Shown piece by piece: positions 1-5,598 of a stretch of 6,196 nt of DNA. The number at the start of each line of letters is the position of its first letter. The first letter of the stretch is position 1. The notes under the pieces are model-generated. The model did not search any database and had not been told where the DNA came from. It saw only the letters and a list, made by a program, of their open reading frames with translations. Origin of the DNA: a bacterium (GTDB lineage: Bacteria > Bdellovibrionota > FAC87 > UBA2466); NCBI GenBank assembly GCA_022842225.1, contig JALHPX010000194.1:1-6196 (forward strand), in the 5' to 3' direction. The translations under genes and the position numbers were made by a program.

Positions 1-684
1 GGCGAGGATCTTTCCAAGTACCCGCGCACTTTGGAAACCGATTCCGACTTACTGGAAAGCCTCGATGTCGACGTGCTTTTTGCTCCGACCGAGAAAGAAT
101 TTTACGCAGAAGACTTTGTCACCCAGGTACGCGTTGGAAAGTTAACGGATCACCTCTGTGGTAAGTTCCGGCCCGGACATTTCGAGGGTGTGGCGACCGT
201 CTGTCTAAAATTGTTTCAAATTACCCAGGCCGATTTCGCGGTATTTGGTGAGAAGGACTTTCAGCAACTGCGTGTGATTCAGCAGATGACTTCTGATCTC
301 AATATGCCGCTATCGATAGTGCCGTATCCCACAGTGCGCGAAGCAGACGGCCTTGCCCGCTCCTCGAGAAATGTCTACCTCTCTGCCGAAGAGCGAGCGC
401 TTGCTGCACGCATTCCCAGCGCAACCAAGGCCGCAAACGACGCGTACCGCGCCCATCCTTCGGCAAACGTCGGCTCGGTGCTCGGAGCGGCTGCAGCAGC
501 GCTAGAGACCCAAGGCATCCGCATTGAGTATCTGGCGATCGCTTCCGAAAAAGACCTTGTGCCCTGCGACAAAGCCCAAGCCATGGCAGATATCTTCTTG
601 CCGCGCCTATTTTTGGCGGCGAGGATCGGCAATACGCGGTTAATCGATAACTGCGCGCTCGATTTAAGAATAGAGATTGCTTAG
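1..684 (+). CDS. panC: Pantothenate synthetase, 3' portion (5' end outside window)
   Basis: PanC joins pantoate and beta-alanine, using ATP through a pantoyl-adenylate intermediate, to make pantothenate (vitamin B5, the precursor of coenzyme A) in the cytosol. The frame is open from base 1 and gives 227 residues before TAG at 682-684. The first visible residues (GEDLSKYPRTL) match the family segment that lies about 60 residues into the protein, so the start codon and the N-terminal HxGH nucleotide-binding motif lie off the left edge; a TTG at base 31 is internal, not the start. Visible signatures are RPGHFEGVATV (169-201), FGEKDFQQL (near 244-270), the DGLARSSRN loop that corresponds to the KMSKS-like ATP site (near 346-372), and the typical C-terminal strand AARIGNTRLIDN. 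Full-length members are about 280 residues, which fits. The downstream smpB starts 2 bases after the stop, so the two are probably co-transcribed. Identification is very secure. Confidence 0.97.
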   Translation, partial: GEDLSKYPRTLETDSDLLESLDVDVLFAPTEKEFYAEDFVTQVRVGKLTDHLCGKFRPGHFEGVATVCLKLFQITQADFAVFGEKDFQQLRVIQQMTSDLNMPLSIVPYPTVREADGLARSSRNVYLSAEERALAARIPSATKAANDAYRAHPSANVGSVLGAAAAALETQGIRIEYLAIASEKDLVPCDKAQAMADIFLPRLFLAARIGNTRLIDNCALDLRIEIA

Positions 685-686
685 CA

Positions 687-1178
687 ATGGGAAAGAAATC
701 TGGCCAAGCTGCTCCCGAGGCCGGCGGCATCAAAATTATTTGCGAGAATCGCAAGGCGCGCCACAACTACATCCTTGAGGACAAGTTTGAAGCGGGCATC
801 GTGCTGCAAGGCACAGAAGTAAAATCCCTGCGCGCGGCTCAAGCAGGATTGCAGGATGCTTATGCGATTTTCAAGGGCGTTGAACTCTATCTCTTAAACT
901 GCAGCATCACCGAATATAAACAAGGCAGCCACGCCAACCATGAGCCTTTGCGCACGCGTAAACTGCTCTTAAACCGCAGCGAATTAGACAAGCTCTGGAC
1001 CAAGACCGAAACAAGAGGCTACTCCATCGTTCCCACTAAAATGTATTTCCGCAAAGGAATCGCAAAAGTGGAAATCGCCTTGGGCAAAGGCAAAAAAACC
1101 ATCGATAAGCGGCAGACAACAAAAGACCGCGAAGCCAAGCGGCAGATGGACCGATTGCGTAAGAGTGTTAGCCGTTAA
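687..1178 (+). CDS. smpB: SsrA-binding protein SmpB (trans-translation)
   Basis: SmpB binds tmRNA (SsrA) and takes it into stalled ribosomes lacking a stop codon, so the nascent chain is tagged for degradation and the ribosome is released. The 163-residue product has the normal length and family blocks: NRKARHNY at residues 21-28, GTEVKSLR at 42-49, N84 with HEPLRTRKLLL at 85-95 (tmRNA-binding OB-fold core), and the basic tail with GKGKKTIDKR at 133-142 followed by a Lys/Arg-rich helix that enters the mRNA channel. The residue before DKR is Ile, where family members usually carry His or Tyr. The ATG lies 2 bases after the panC stop, with only a weak AGAG at 672-675 as a possible ribosome-binding site, so translational coupling to panC is likely. 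The first 14 residues are a poorly conserved lysine/glycine-rich extension. Its TAA overlaps the stop of the convergent gene. No ssrA gene is visible here. Confidence 0.97.
   Translation: MGKKSGQAAPEAGGIKIICENRKARHNYILEDKFEAGIVLQGTEVKSLRAAQAGLQDAYAIFKGVELYLLNCSITEYKQGSHANHEPLRTRKLLLNRSELDKLWTKTETRGYSIVPTKMYFRKGIAKVEIALGKGKKTIDKRQTTKDREAKRQMDRLRKSVSR
1175..1178. other. Shared TTAA: overlapping stop codons of two convergent genes
   Basis: The palindromic TTAA supplies TAA at 1176-1178 for smpB on the plus strand and TAA (TTA at 1175-1177) for the 829-residue gene on the minus strand. The coding regions overlap by three bases. There is no intergenic space for a terminator, so transcripts from either side must end inside the opposite gene or run through it. 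Confidence 0.9.
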
Positions 1179-3664
1179 TTGTGGCGCGAGAAGTTAATCA
1201 CTCTGTTGGCGTTTAGAATCACCGAATCACAATTGAGTGAGGACTGGACTTCTAACGGTTGGTCGAGCGCATACGGGGAGTCCGATGGCTCTATCAGCTC
1301 CGCGTTCACCACCGCCAAATTCCACTGTGGATCCTGGCTTGAGAGAACGACGTAAAGCTCCCGAGGATGAGCCGCGTCGACTAAGAAGAAGCCGATGTGC
1401 AGCGGGTGTTTGGGCTCTGGCAATTTCTCCAGCGCTCGCAATATCTCCCTTGCAGAAGGCGAAAACACTTTTGCACTCGGGTGCAATTGTACGGGCCTTG
1501 CCATTCCCACGTAGCGTTCCATCCAAGCGTGGCGCTTGAACATCTCCTTAGGAAAAGTCCCGACGTCCTCGCCAGAACGCAGATACCCTTCAAAAGAAAT
1601 GTCATTGACGGTCTGGAGTTCTCCCAGCGCGGCAAAACGGGGCTTCCCGGGCAGCTCTGCAATCATCAGCACGTCGTGAATATCGTAAGGAGCAACCCAA
1701 TGATCGGGTTGCGGCGGCACATTTAACGACGAGAGACTCGCGCCACCAATGGAATAGTATTTTCCGCGCAGCTTTACCGTGAAATTCGCTTGCTCGGGGA
1801 AGTCACCCGTATCGGCAAAGTGGCGCGCGACGCGCTCGACGCGATCAAAAGTCACTACCTTGTAATCCGGCCTTAAAATCCGGCGCAGATCATTCATCAC
1901 GTCCACTAGCTTAGTGCGCAATTCGTAATGGCCTGGCTGCCCTTCCGCGGCATCCAGGCGATTGAGGTAATCCATTATCAGAGTGCGCATCCGAACTTCG
2001 CGCGCCAGCATGCGCAGCTTCTCCGATAGAAACTGCTCAAAGGCATTATACGGCACCGTGAGCACGTACCATTGTTTGTTGAGACTACTGATTTCGGCTT
2101 TCGTGTAGCGGGCGAGCATTTTCTTGGTTACAGCGTCTCGCTCCTCGGCAGTCGTAGCAGCTCGCACTTCTTCTAGCCGCTTTTCTAGATTCTCCAGGTC
2201 CGTCAGAACGGTGGGCTTGTCCTGCTCCTCTTCCCAACTGGAATAGCTCGGGAAAAACTCGGAATGCGCATCTGCATAAGGCTCAAAGCTATTACTGCCA
2301 TAGAGGTCGCCCGGTTCTTCCTGAGTCGTTCTCTCGGCTGGCACAGCACCCTCTTGTGCCCAGAAGGGCAATTTACCCAAGGCCCAGATTCCGGAGTTCT
2401 CCAAACCTAAGCGAAAAGCACCAGCGGAATAGGATGGGATTTCGGTAACGTCGCGCAGATTCTTCCAATCCGATTTAACCGGAGCACCACTGGGCCAAGG
2501 CCGAAACCCGGCTTCGGCAAGCCAACGGTGGTGTTCTTCGGGCAAGTTGGCGACGATGTATTTTTTACCGCGCGTAAATTTGGCCAGCGCCTGGAGCAGC
2601 TGCGGAACCACGCCTAAGTTTTTATACACATCCAAGCAACCTAGTGAGCGGATCTCAAAATGATCGGCATGCTCGGTGTAAATCAAATAGCCCGTCGAGT
2701 GAGGCTTGTGATTCCCCCTGGGAGCATTCTCAGCGACGATGGCTTGGGTTTTTGGATTCTTAGCAAGATTCTTAAAATCTCCGGAAGCAAGTGGCTTAGC
2801 CGGAAAACTCTCCCGTTCCATTTTTAAGATCGAGAGCAAAAGATTTTGGGCATCCGCATGGCGAAACGGAATCGGACCTTTTTCCGTCAATTGCACAAAG
2901 TCAGTCCGAGCGGCCGTCCAGACCTGAACTTCGGGCAAGACACCAAAGCGACTTGCGGAATGCCAAATTTCACGGCTTTCCCAATCTTCGCGAGTGAGAT
3001 CGCTGTGGAGCGTGCGGCTTTTGGCGTCCTTATAATTAATCGTGGCCTCGAGCACGACCATCTCACCCCGATCATTGCGCACTTCAAATTCGCCCTTCAC
3101 TTCGGTAACGCCCGAGTAGCCTTCGTAAGGATCAAAGAACTCTAAAACCCACCGGCGCAGCTTGGCAGCACGCGTGGTGTCCTTAAAATAGAGGGTCCAG
3201 TGAGAAGCGTTCGCGGGATTTTCAGCGAAGTCGCTGGCGATTTTTCTCAGAGTCGCCCCCAAGGGCAGCAGGGGATTTAAGAAAGTTCTGGTCTGTTTGT
3301 GGGCACTGGAGGTCGGCGTGCGACCCGCTCCAAAAGAATGAGGCGACCAATAATCGGTGTCCAGTACATAGAGGTGCCTAGACCAAGCAAGTGGGGTCAT
3401 CCAAGTGGGAGCTGGAACTCTACGGATTTGTGCGGAAAACTCGTTCTCACCGAAGCTGTGTTCGTACTGCAGCGAGAGTGGCGCCGCTGGGGATAAGCGT
3501 ACAGAAAGCGGAAAAATCAGGTCGCTGGACTGCTCGAGAGCTTGTTGTGGCGTCTCGGGCGTTTCTTCGCCGAGCGCTGATCCTACCCCGAAGAGCCCAA
3601 CCCATAAAAATACCACGGCGAGAGCAGAAGTCCGCCCCCGAGCCCAAGAACTCGCCAAAACCAT
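1175..3664 (-). CDS. Large exported protein of unknown function with a central GNAT-like domain
   Basis: I do not recognise this 829-residue protein as a whole. The start is ATG (CAT at 3662-3664), 9 bases after the glycosyltransferase stop, with AGAAG as a weak Shine-Dalgarno. Residues 1-32 look like a Sec signal peptide: R9 and R11, a hydrophobic core at about 13-27, and possible cleavage after GSA (30) or ALG (32). Residues 33-260 are mixed strand/helix, rich in Trp and Tyr. Residues about 270-392 follow a RimI-like GNAT pattern: helix with MERESFP (282-288), strand QAIVAEN (307-313), GYLIYTEHADHFEIRSLGCL (325-344), a loop YKNLG where the acetyl-CoA motif should be, helix QLLQALAKF, strand KKYIVANL, and WLAEAGFRPW (381-390). 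Residues 440-485 are acidic and probably linker; 486-600 are charged and helical with coiled-coil character; 600-829 are mixed alpha/beta. Only two cysteines occur, C343 and C812. The operon partner suggests envelope function; this is inference. The gene is surely real, given its length, coupling and signal peptide. Confidence 0.85.
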   Translation of the reverse strand: MVLASSWARGRTSALAVVFLWVGLFGVGSALGEETPETPQQALEQSSDLIFPLSVRLSPAAPLSLQYEHSFGENEFSAQIRRVPAPTWMTPLAWSRHLYVLDTDYWSPHSFGAGRTPTSSAHKQTRTFLNPLLPLGATLRKIASDFAENPANASHWTLYFKDTTRAAKLRRWVLEFFDPYEGYSGVTEVKGEFEVRNDRGEMVVLEATINYKDAKSRTLHSDLTREDWESREIWHSASRFGVLPEVQVWTAARTDFVQLTEKGPIPFRHADAQNLLLSILKMERESFPAKPLASGDFKNLAKNPKTQAIVAENAPRGNHKPHSTGYLIYTEHADHFEIRSLGCLDVYKNLGVVPQLLQALAKFTRGKKYIVANLPEEHHRWLAEAGFRPWPSGAPVKSDWKNLRDVTEIPSYSAGAFRLGLENSGIWALGKLPFWAQEGAVPAERTTQEEPGDLYGSNSFEPYADAHSEFFPSYSSWEEEQDKPTVLTDLENLEKRLEEVRAATTAEERDAVTKKMLARYTKAEISSLNKQWYVLTVPYNAFEQFLSEKLRMLAREVRMRTLIMDYLNRLDAAEGQPGHYELRTKLVDVMNDLRRILRPDYKVVTFDRVERVARHFADTGDFPEQANFTVKLRGKYYSIGGASLSSLNVPPQPDHWVAPYDIHDVLMIAELPGKPRFAALGELQTVNDISFEGYLRSGEDVGTFPKEMFKRHAWMERYVGMARPVQLHPSAKVFSPSAREILRALEKLPEPKHPLHIGFFLVDAAHPRELYVVLSSQDPQWNLAVVNAELIEPSDSPYALDQPLEVQSSLNCDSVILNANRVINFSRHN

Positions 3665-3673
3665 AAATCGCTT

Positions 3674-4678
3674 CTAGCACCGATCGGGCGTCTCGCCCAA
3701 CTGTTTCAGCCACATCAATTTGGGTGCCCTTTCGGCGACAGAACGGCGAAAGGGGGTCAGAATCCCCAGTAGAAAACCCACGCCATACCCGAAGTGGAGC
3801 GTGGGGTAGATCAGTAGGTGGAGGGCAAACGTAAGAAATCGGCGCTTGCTTACCGAGAGACCAGCATAAAGAGAAGCCAAAAAAGCCAAAAGCAGATAGC
3901 TCCCCGTAGCCGATTGGACGGCTGCTGAGACAGCGGGAGCGAGTCGGGTCGGGGCCAAGGCATACTCGGCAACGACGAGCAACGTGCTTAGGACCAGTAT
4001 CGACGGCAAGAACAGCATCAAATTGAGTGGGTGCACTCTTAAGCGCAGATGGTGCGCGCGGCTTTTGCCATAGCGAAAGACCTGCACGGCAAGCGCGGCC
4101 AGGTGCCTGCGAGCTCCTCGATAAATCACCACACCGGGGTGATACAAAAACCGATGCCCCAGCGATTCCATTCGATAGATAAATTCGTTTTCTTCATTGG
4201 GATAAAGCTTCGGATTAAATCCGCTACAGGCCTCCCAGATTTCGCGGCGAACGGCGAGGTTGGACAAGATTAATTCATTCTCGGTTCCGCGCCGTGGGCA
4301 TCCAGATGGGTAGTAGCGGTGGCGAAGCGGTCCGAAGCCAAAGAGCGATCCCATCGCCATGGCAGCGCACTTCTGAAAGAGCGCCCGGGTCTGAGTGCCC
4401 ACTGAGGGGCCCCCTACTCCCGCCATTTCGGGAAAATCCTCAAACGCTTCCTGCAGCCGACAGAGCGCTCTCGGGTCCAAAGTCGAATCATCGTCTATAA
4501 AATACAGAATATCGCCGGTCGCCCTGGCAGCGGCTAGATTGCGTTGGATCGACGGCGAACTGCCTGCCACTACCAGAATCTCGATTTTCTTAGCGTCGAA
4601 TTTTGACGCATGAATCGACGGCAAGCATTCAGGCTGCTCTACGCCGTGAGGCACCGGAATAATGATGGAAAGATTCAC
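3674..4678 (-). CDS. Membrane-anchored family 2 glycosyltransferase (ExoA-like)
   Basis: A GT-A fold glycosyltransferase that would move a sugar from a nucleotide donor to an envelope acceptor on the cytoplasmic face of the inner membrane. In the 334 residues I see the family 2 start LSIIIPV (3-9), strand KIEILVV (31-37), the metal/donor-binding DDD at 62-64 in ILYFIDDDS, GGPSVGTQTRALFQ (89-102), and ENELILSNLAVRREIWEACSG (133-153, acceptor region) leading to NEENEF (161-166), the likely catalytic-acid region. FRYGKSRAHH (201-210) sits where related enzymes have a YGxxR element. Hydrophobic stretches at about 219-239, 259-277 and 281-306 are probable membrane segments, as in ExoA-type exopolysaccharide transferases; the substrate cannot be read. 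The start is GTG (CAC at 4676-4678): the preceding in-frame codon is TAG, so no upstream start is possible, and no clear Shine-Dalgarno is seen. It is the first gene of a two-gene minus-strand unit and diverges from a methyltransferase. Confidence 0.9.
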   Translation of the reverse strand: MNLSIIIPVPHGVEQPECLPSIHASKFDAKKIEILVVAGSSPSIQRNLAAARATGDILYFIDDDSTLDPRALCRLQEAFEDFPEMAGVGGPSVGTQTRALFQKCAAMAMGSLFGFGPLRHRYYPSGCPRRGTENELILSNLAVRREIWEACSGFNPKLYPNEENEFIYRMESLGHRFLYHPGVVIYRGARRHLAALAVQVFRYGKSRAHHLRLRVHPLNLMLFLPSILVLSTLLVVAEYALAPTRLAPAVSAAVQSATGSYLLLAFLASLYAGLSVSKRRFLTFALHLLIYPTLHFGYGVGFLLGILTPFRRSVAERAPKLMWLKQLGETPDRC

Positions 4679-4746
4679 CTAAGCCGCATTGTTCGGTGTG
4701 GCGCGGAGCCTGGCAAGACCCGGCGCTTACTGCTACATCAGTTGGG
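4679..4746. promoter_or_regulatory. Divergent intergenic region between glycosyltransferase and methyltransferase
   Basis: These 68 bases separate two divergently read genes, so promoters for both should lie here or overlap the starts. I could not find a convincing -10/-35 pair on either strand. TTGTTC at 4689-4694 resembles a -35 box on the plus strand, but no matching -10 follows at the right distance. Part of the gap (4696-4746) is also open in frame with the methyltransferase from a GTG, so the true gap depends on that start. The call rests on gene orientation only. Confidence 0.35.
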
Positions 4747-5475
4747 ATGAACTCTCAGTACGATTCTCTCGCCGGGGCTTACACGCGACTGAATACAGAA
4801 CGGCCGGACCGCGCCTGCATCATGGTGCCGACGGCGCAGAAGTATTTAGGTGCGGTCAGTGGCGACGTTCTCGATCTGGCGTGCGGCAGTGGATTCTACA
4901 CGCGGCAGTTAAAGGCGTGGGGTGCGCGCTCGGTTTTGGGAGTGGATATTTCCGCGGAAATGATTCGGCTAGCGGAGGCGGAAGGCGTCCTAGGAGTGCG
5001 GTACCTAGCGGCGGATGTAGCGACGATGGGAGTGCTGGGAAGTTTTGACTTGGCGTTTGCAGGATTCTTGCTGCACTACGCGCCAAACGTCGAGGGCCTC
5101 CGGGCGATGTGCGCCCGGATCGCGGCGAACTTAAAGAGCGGTAGTCGTTTTGTGGCGTTTAATGAGAACCCCTACTTTCCGCTACACACGACGGAGAAAT
5201 ACTCAGTACAGGCGCGCGCGCTGGGGCCCATCGAAGATGGTGTAGTGATCGAACGCACGCACTTCCGTGACGGCAAAAAAGATTTTAGCTTCTGCCATTT
5301 TCACTACGAGCCACACACCTATGCCGCCGCGTTACGAGAGGCTGGATTTATCGACTTGAAATGGGGACCTTTTGTGATGGGTGAGGACGCGGAAGCGGGA
5401 GTGGGTAACGGCTTTTGGGATGAGTATGTGAGTGGGGAGTTTAGTATTGCGGTGTTGGAGTGTGTGCGAGGGTAG
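4747..5475 (+). CDS. Class I SAM-dependent methyltransferase (Methyltransf_11/25 type)
   Basis: A soluble Rossmann-fold enzyme that transfers a methyl group from S-adenosylmethionine to an unidentified, probably small-molecule, acceptor. From ATG at 4747 it is 242 residues, starting MNSQYDSLAGAY, the N-terminal pattern common in this family. Motif I is VLDLACGSG (41-49); VLGVDIS (63-69) ends the second strand with acidic D67, which should contact the ribose; AADV (88-91) is the adenine-side acidic motif; FDLAFAGFLLHYA (100-112) is motif IV; and NLKSGSRFV (128-136) is the loop before strand 5. The C-terminal half (AALREAGF, then WGPFV) fits the usual substrate-side cap. The overall pattern resembles ToxA-like (toxoflavin pathway) methyltransferases, but that is family likeness, not a substrate call. 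The frame extends to GTG at 4696 (17 more residues, MWRGAWQDPALTATSVG), which looks unlike a family N-terminus, so I prefer 4747 although its ribosome-binding site is weak. It is probably monocistronic. Confidence 0.9.
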   Translation: MNSQYDSLAGAYTRLNTERPDRACIMVPTAQKYLGAVSGDVLDLACGSGFYTRQLKAWGARSVLGVDISAEMIRLAEAEGVLGVRYLAADVATMGVLGSFDLAFAGFLLHYAPNVEGLRAMCARIAANLKSGSRFVAFNENPYFPLHTTEKYSVQARALGPIEDGVVIERTHFRDGKKDFSFCHFHYEPHTYAAALREAGFIDLKWGPFVMGEDAEAGVGNGFWDEYVSGEFSIAVLECVRG

Positions 5476-5494
5476 CGACAGCGACAGCGGCCAC

Positions 5495-5518
5495 GCTTTC
5501 ACCGCGGCGGTCCAAAGC
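5495..5518. terminator. Hairpin downstream of the methyltransferase (possible terminator)
   Basis: GCTTT (5495-5499) pairs with AAAGC (5514-5518), and inside them ACCG (5501-5504) pairs with CGGT (5508-5511) around a CGG loop, with a small C/CC internal bulge. This gives nine base pairs starting 19 bases after the methyltransferase stop. There is no T-run directly after it on either strand, so it is not a textbook intrinsic terminator. It could be a 3' end-stabilising structure, a weak terminator, or chance. Confidence 0.35.
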
Positions 5519-5542
5519 AGCGGTTATCGGGAAAACGTCCTT

Positions 5543-5579
5543 AAAAAAACAACGCTTCGAAATGTTTTAATCCTATAAG
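5543..5579 (+). promoter_or_regulatory. Candidate promoter of the outer-membrane protein gene
   Basis: TATAAG at 5574-5579 is a good -10 match on the plus strand. An A-tract of seven (5543-5549) lies where an UP element would sit, but the bases at the -35 position (5551-5556, AACGCT) match poorly. A start about 7 bases after the -10 would leave only a 13-base leader before the ATG at 5599. The promoter is expected here because the gene has its own upstream spacer, but the boxes are weak. Confidence 0.3.
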
Positions 5580-5598
5580 GTTTTGGTAGAGTAGCGGA

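Noticed and set aside
299..766. A 155-codon open frame on the minus strand opposite panC and the start of smpB
   Set aside because: It runs antisense to two clearly conserved genes; the translation is rich in Arg, Ser and Leu with no domain pattern, as expected of a shadow frame.
1237..1726. Overlapping plus-strand open frames of about 100 codons inside the 829-residue gene
   Set aside because: They are antisense to a long, coupled, signal-peptide gene, and their translations are Arg/Pro-rich without motifs.
2739..3145. Plus-strand open frames of 62 and 99 codons antisense to the GNAT-like region
   Set aside because: They have no ribosome-binding site or recognisable protein features and lie opposite a better gene.
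4696..4746. GTG start at 4696 adding 17 residues to the methyltransferase
   Set aside because: The extension does not look like a family N-terminus, while MNSQYDSLAGAY from 4747 does. It cannot be fully excluded because neither start has a strong ribosome-binding site.
4689..5048. A 119-codon frame on the plus strand overlapping the methyltransferase
   Set aside because: The adjacent frame carries all SAM-binding motifs; this one is its Arg/Gly-rich shadow.
5474..5490. Short tandem repeat GCGACA x2 after the methyltransferase stop
   Set aside because: Two copies of six bases are too short to carry meaning.
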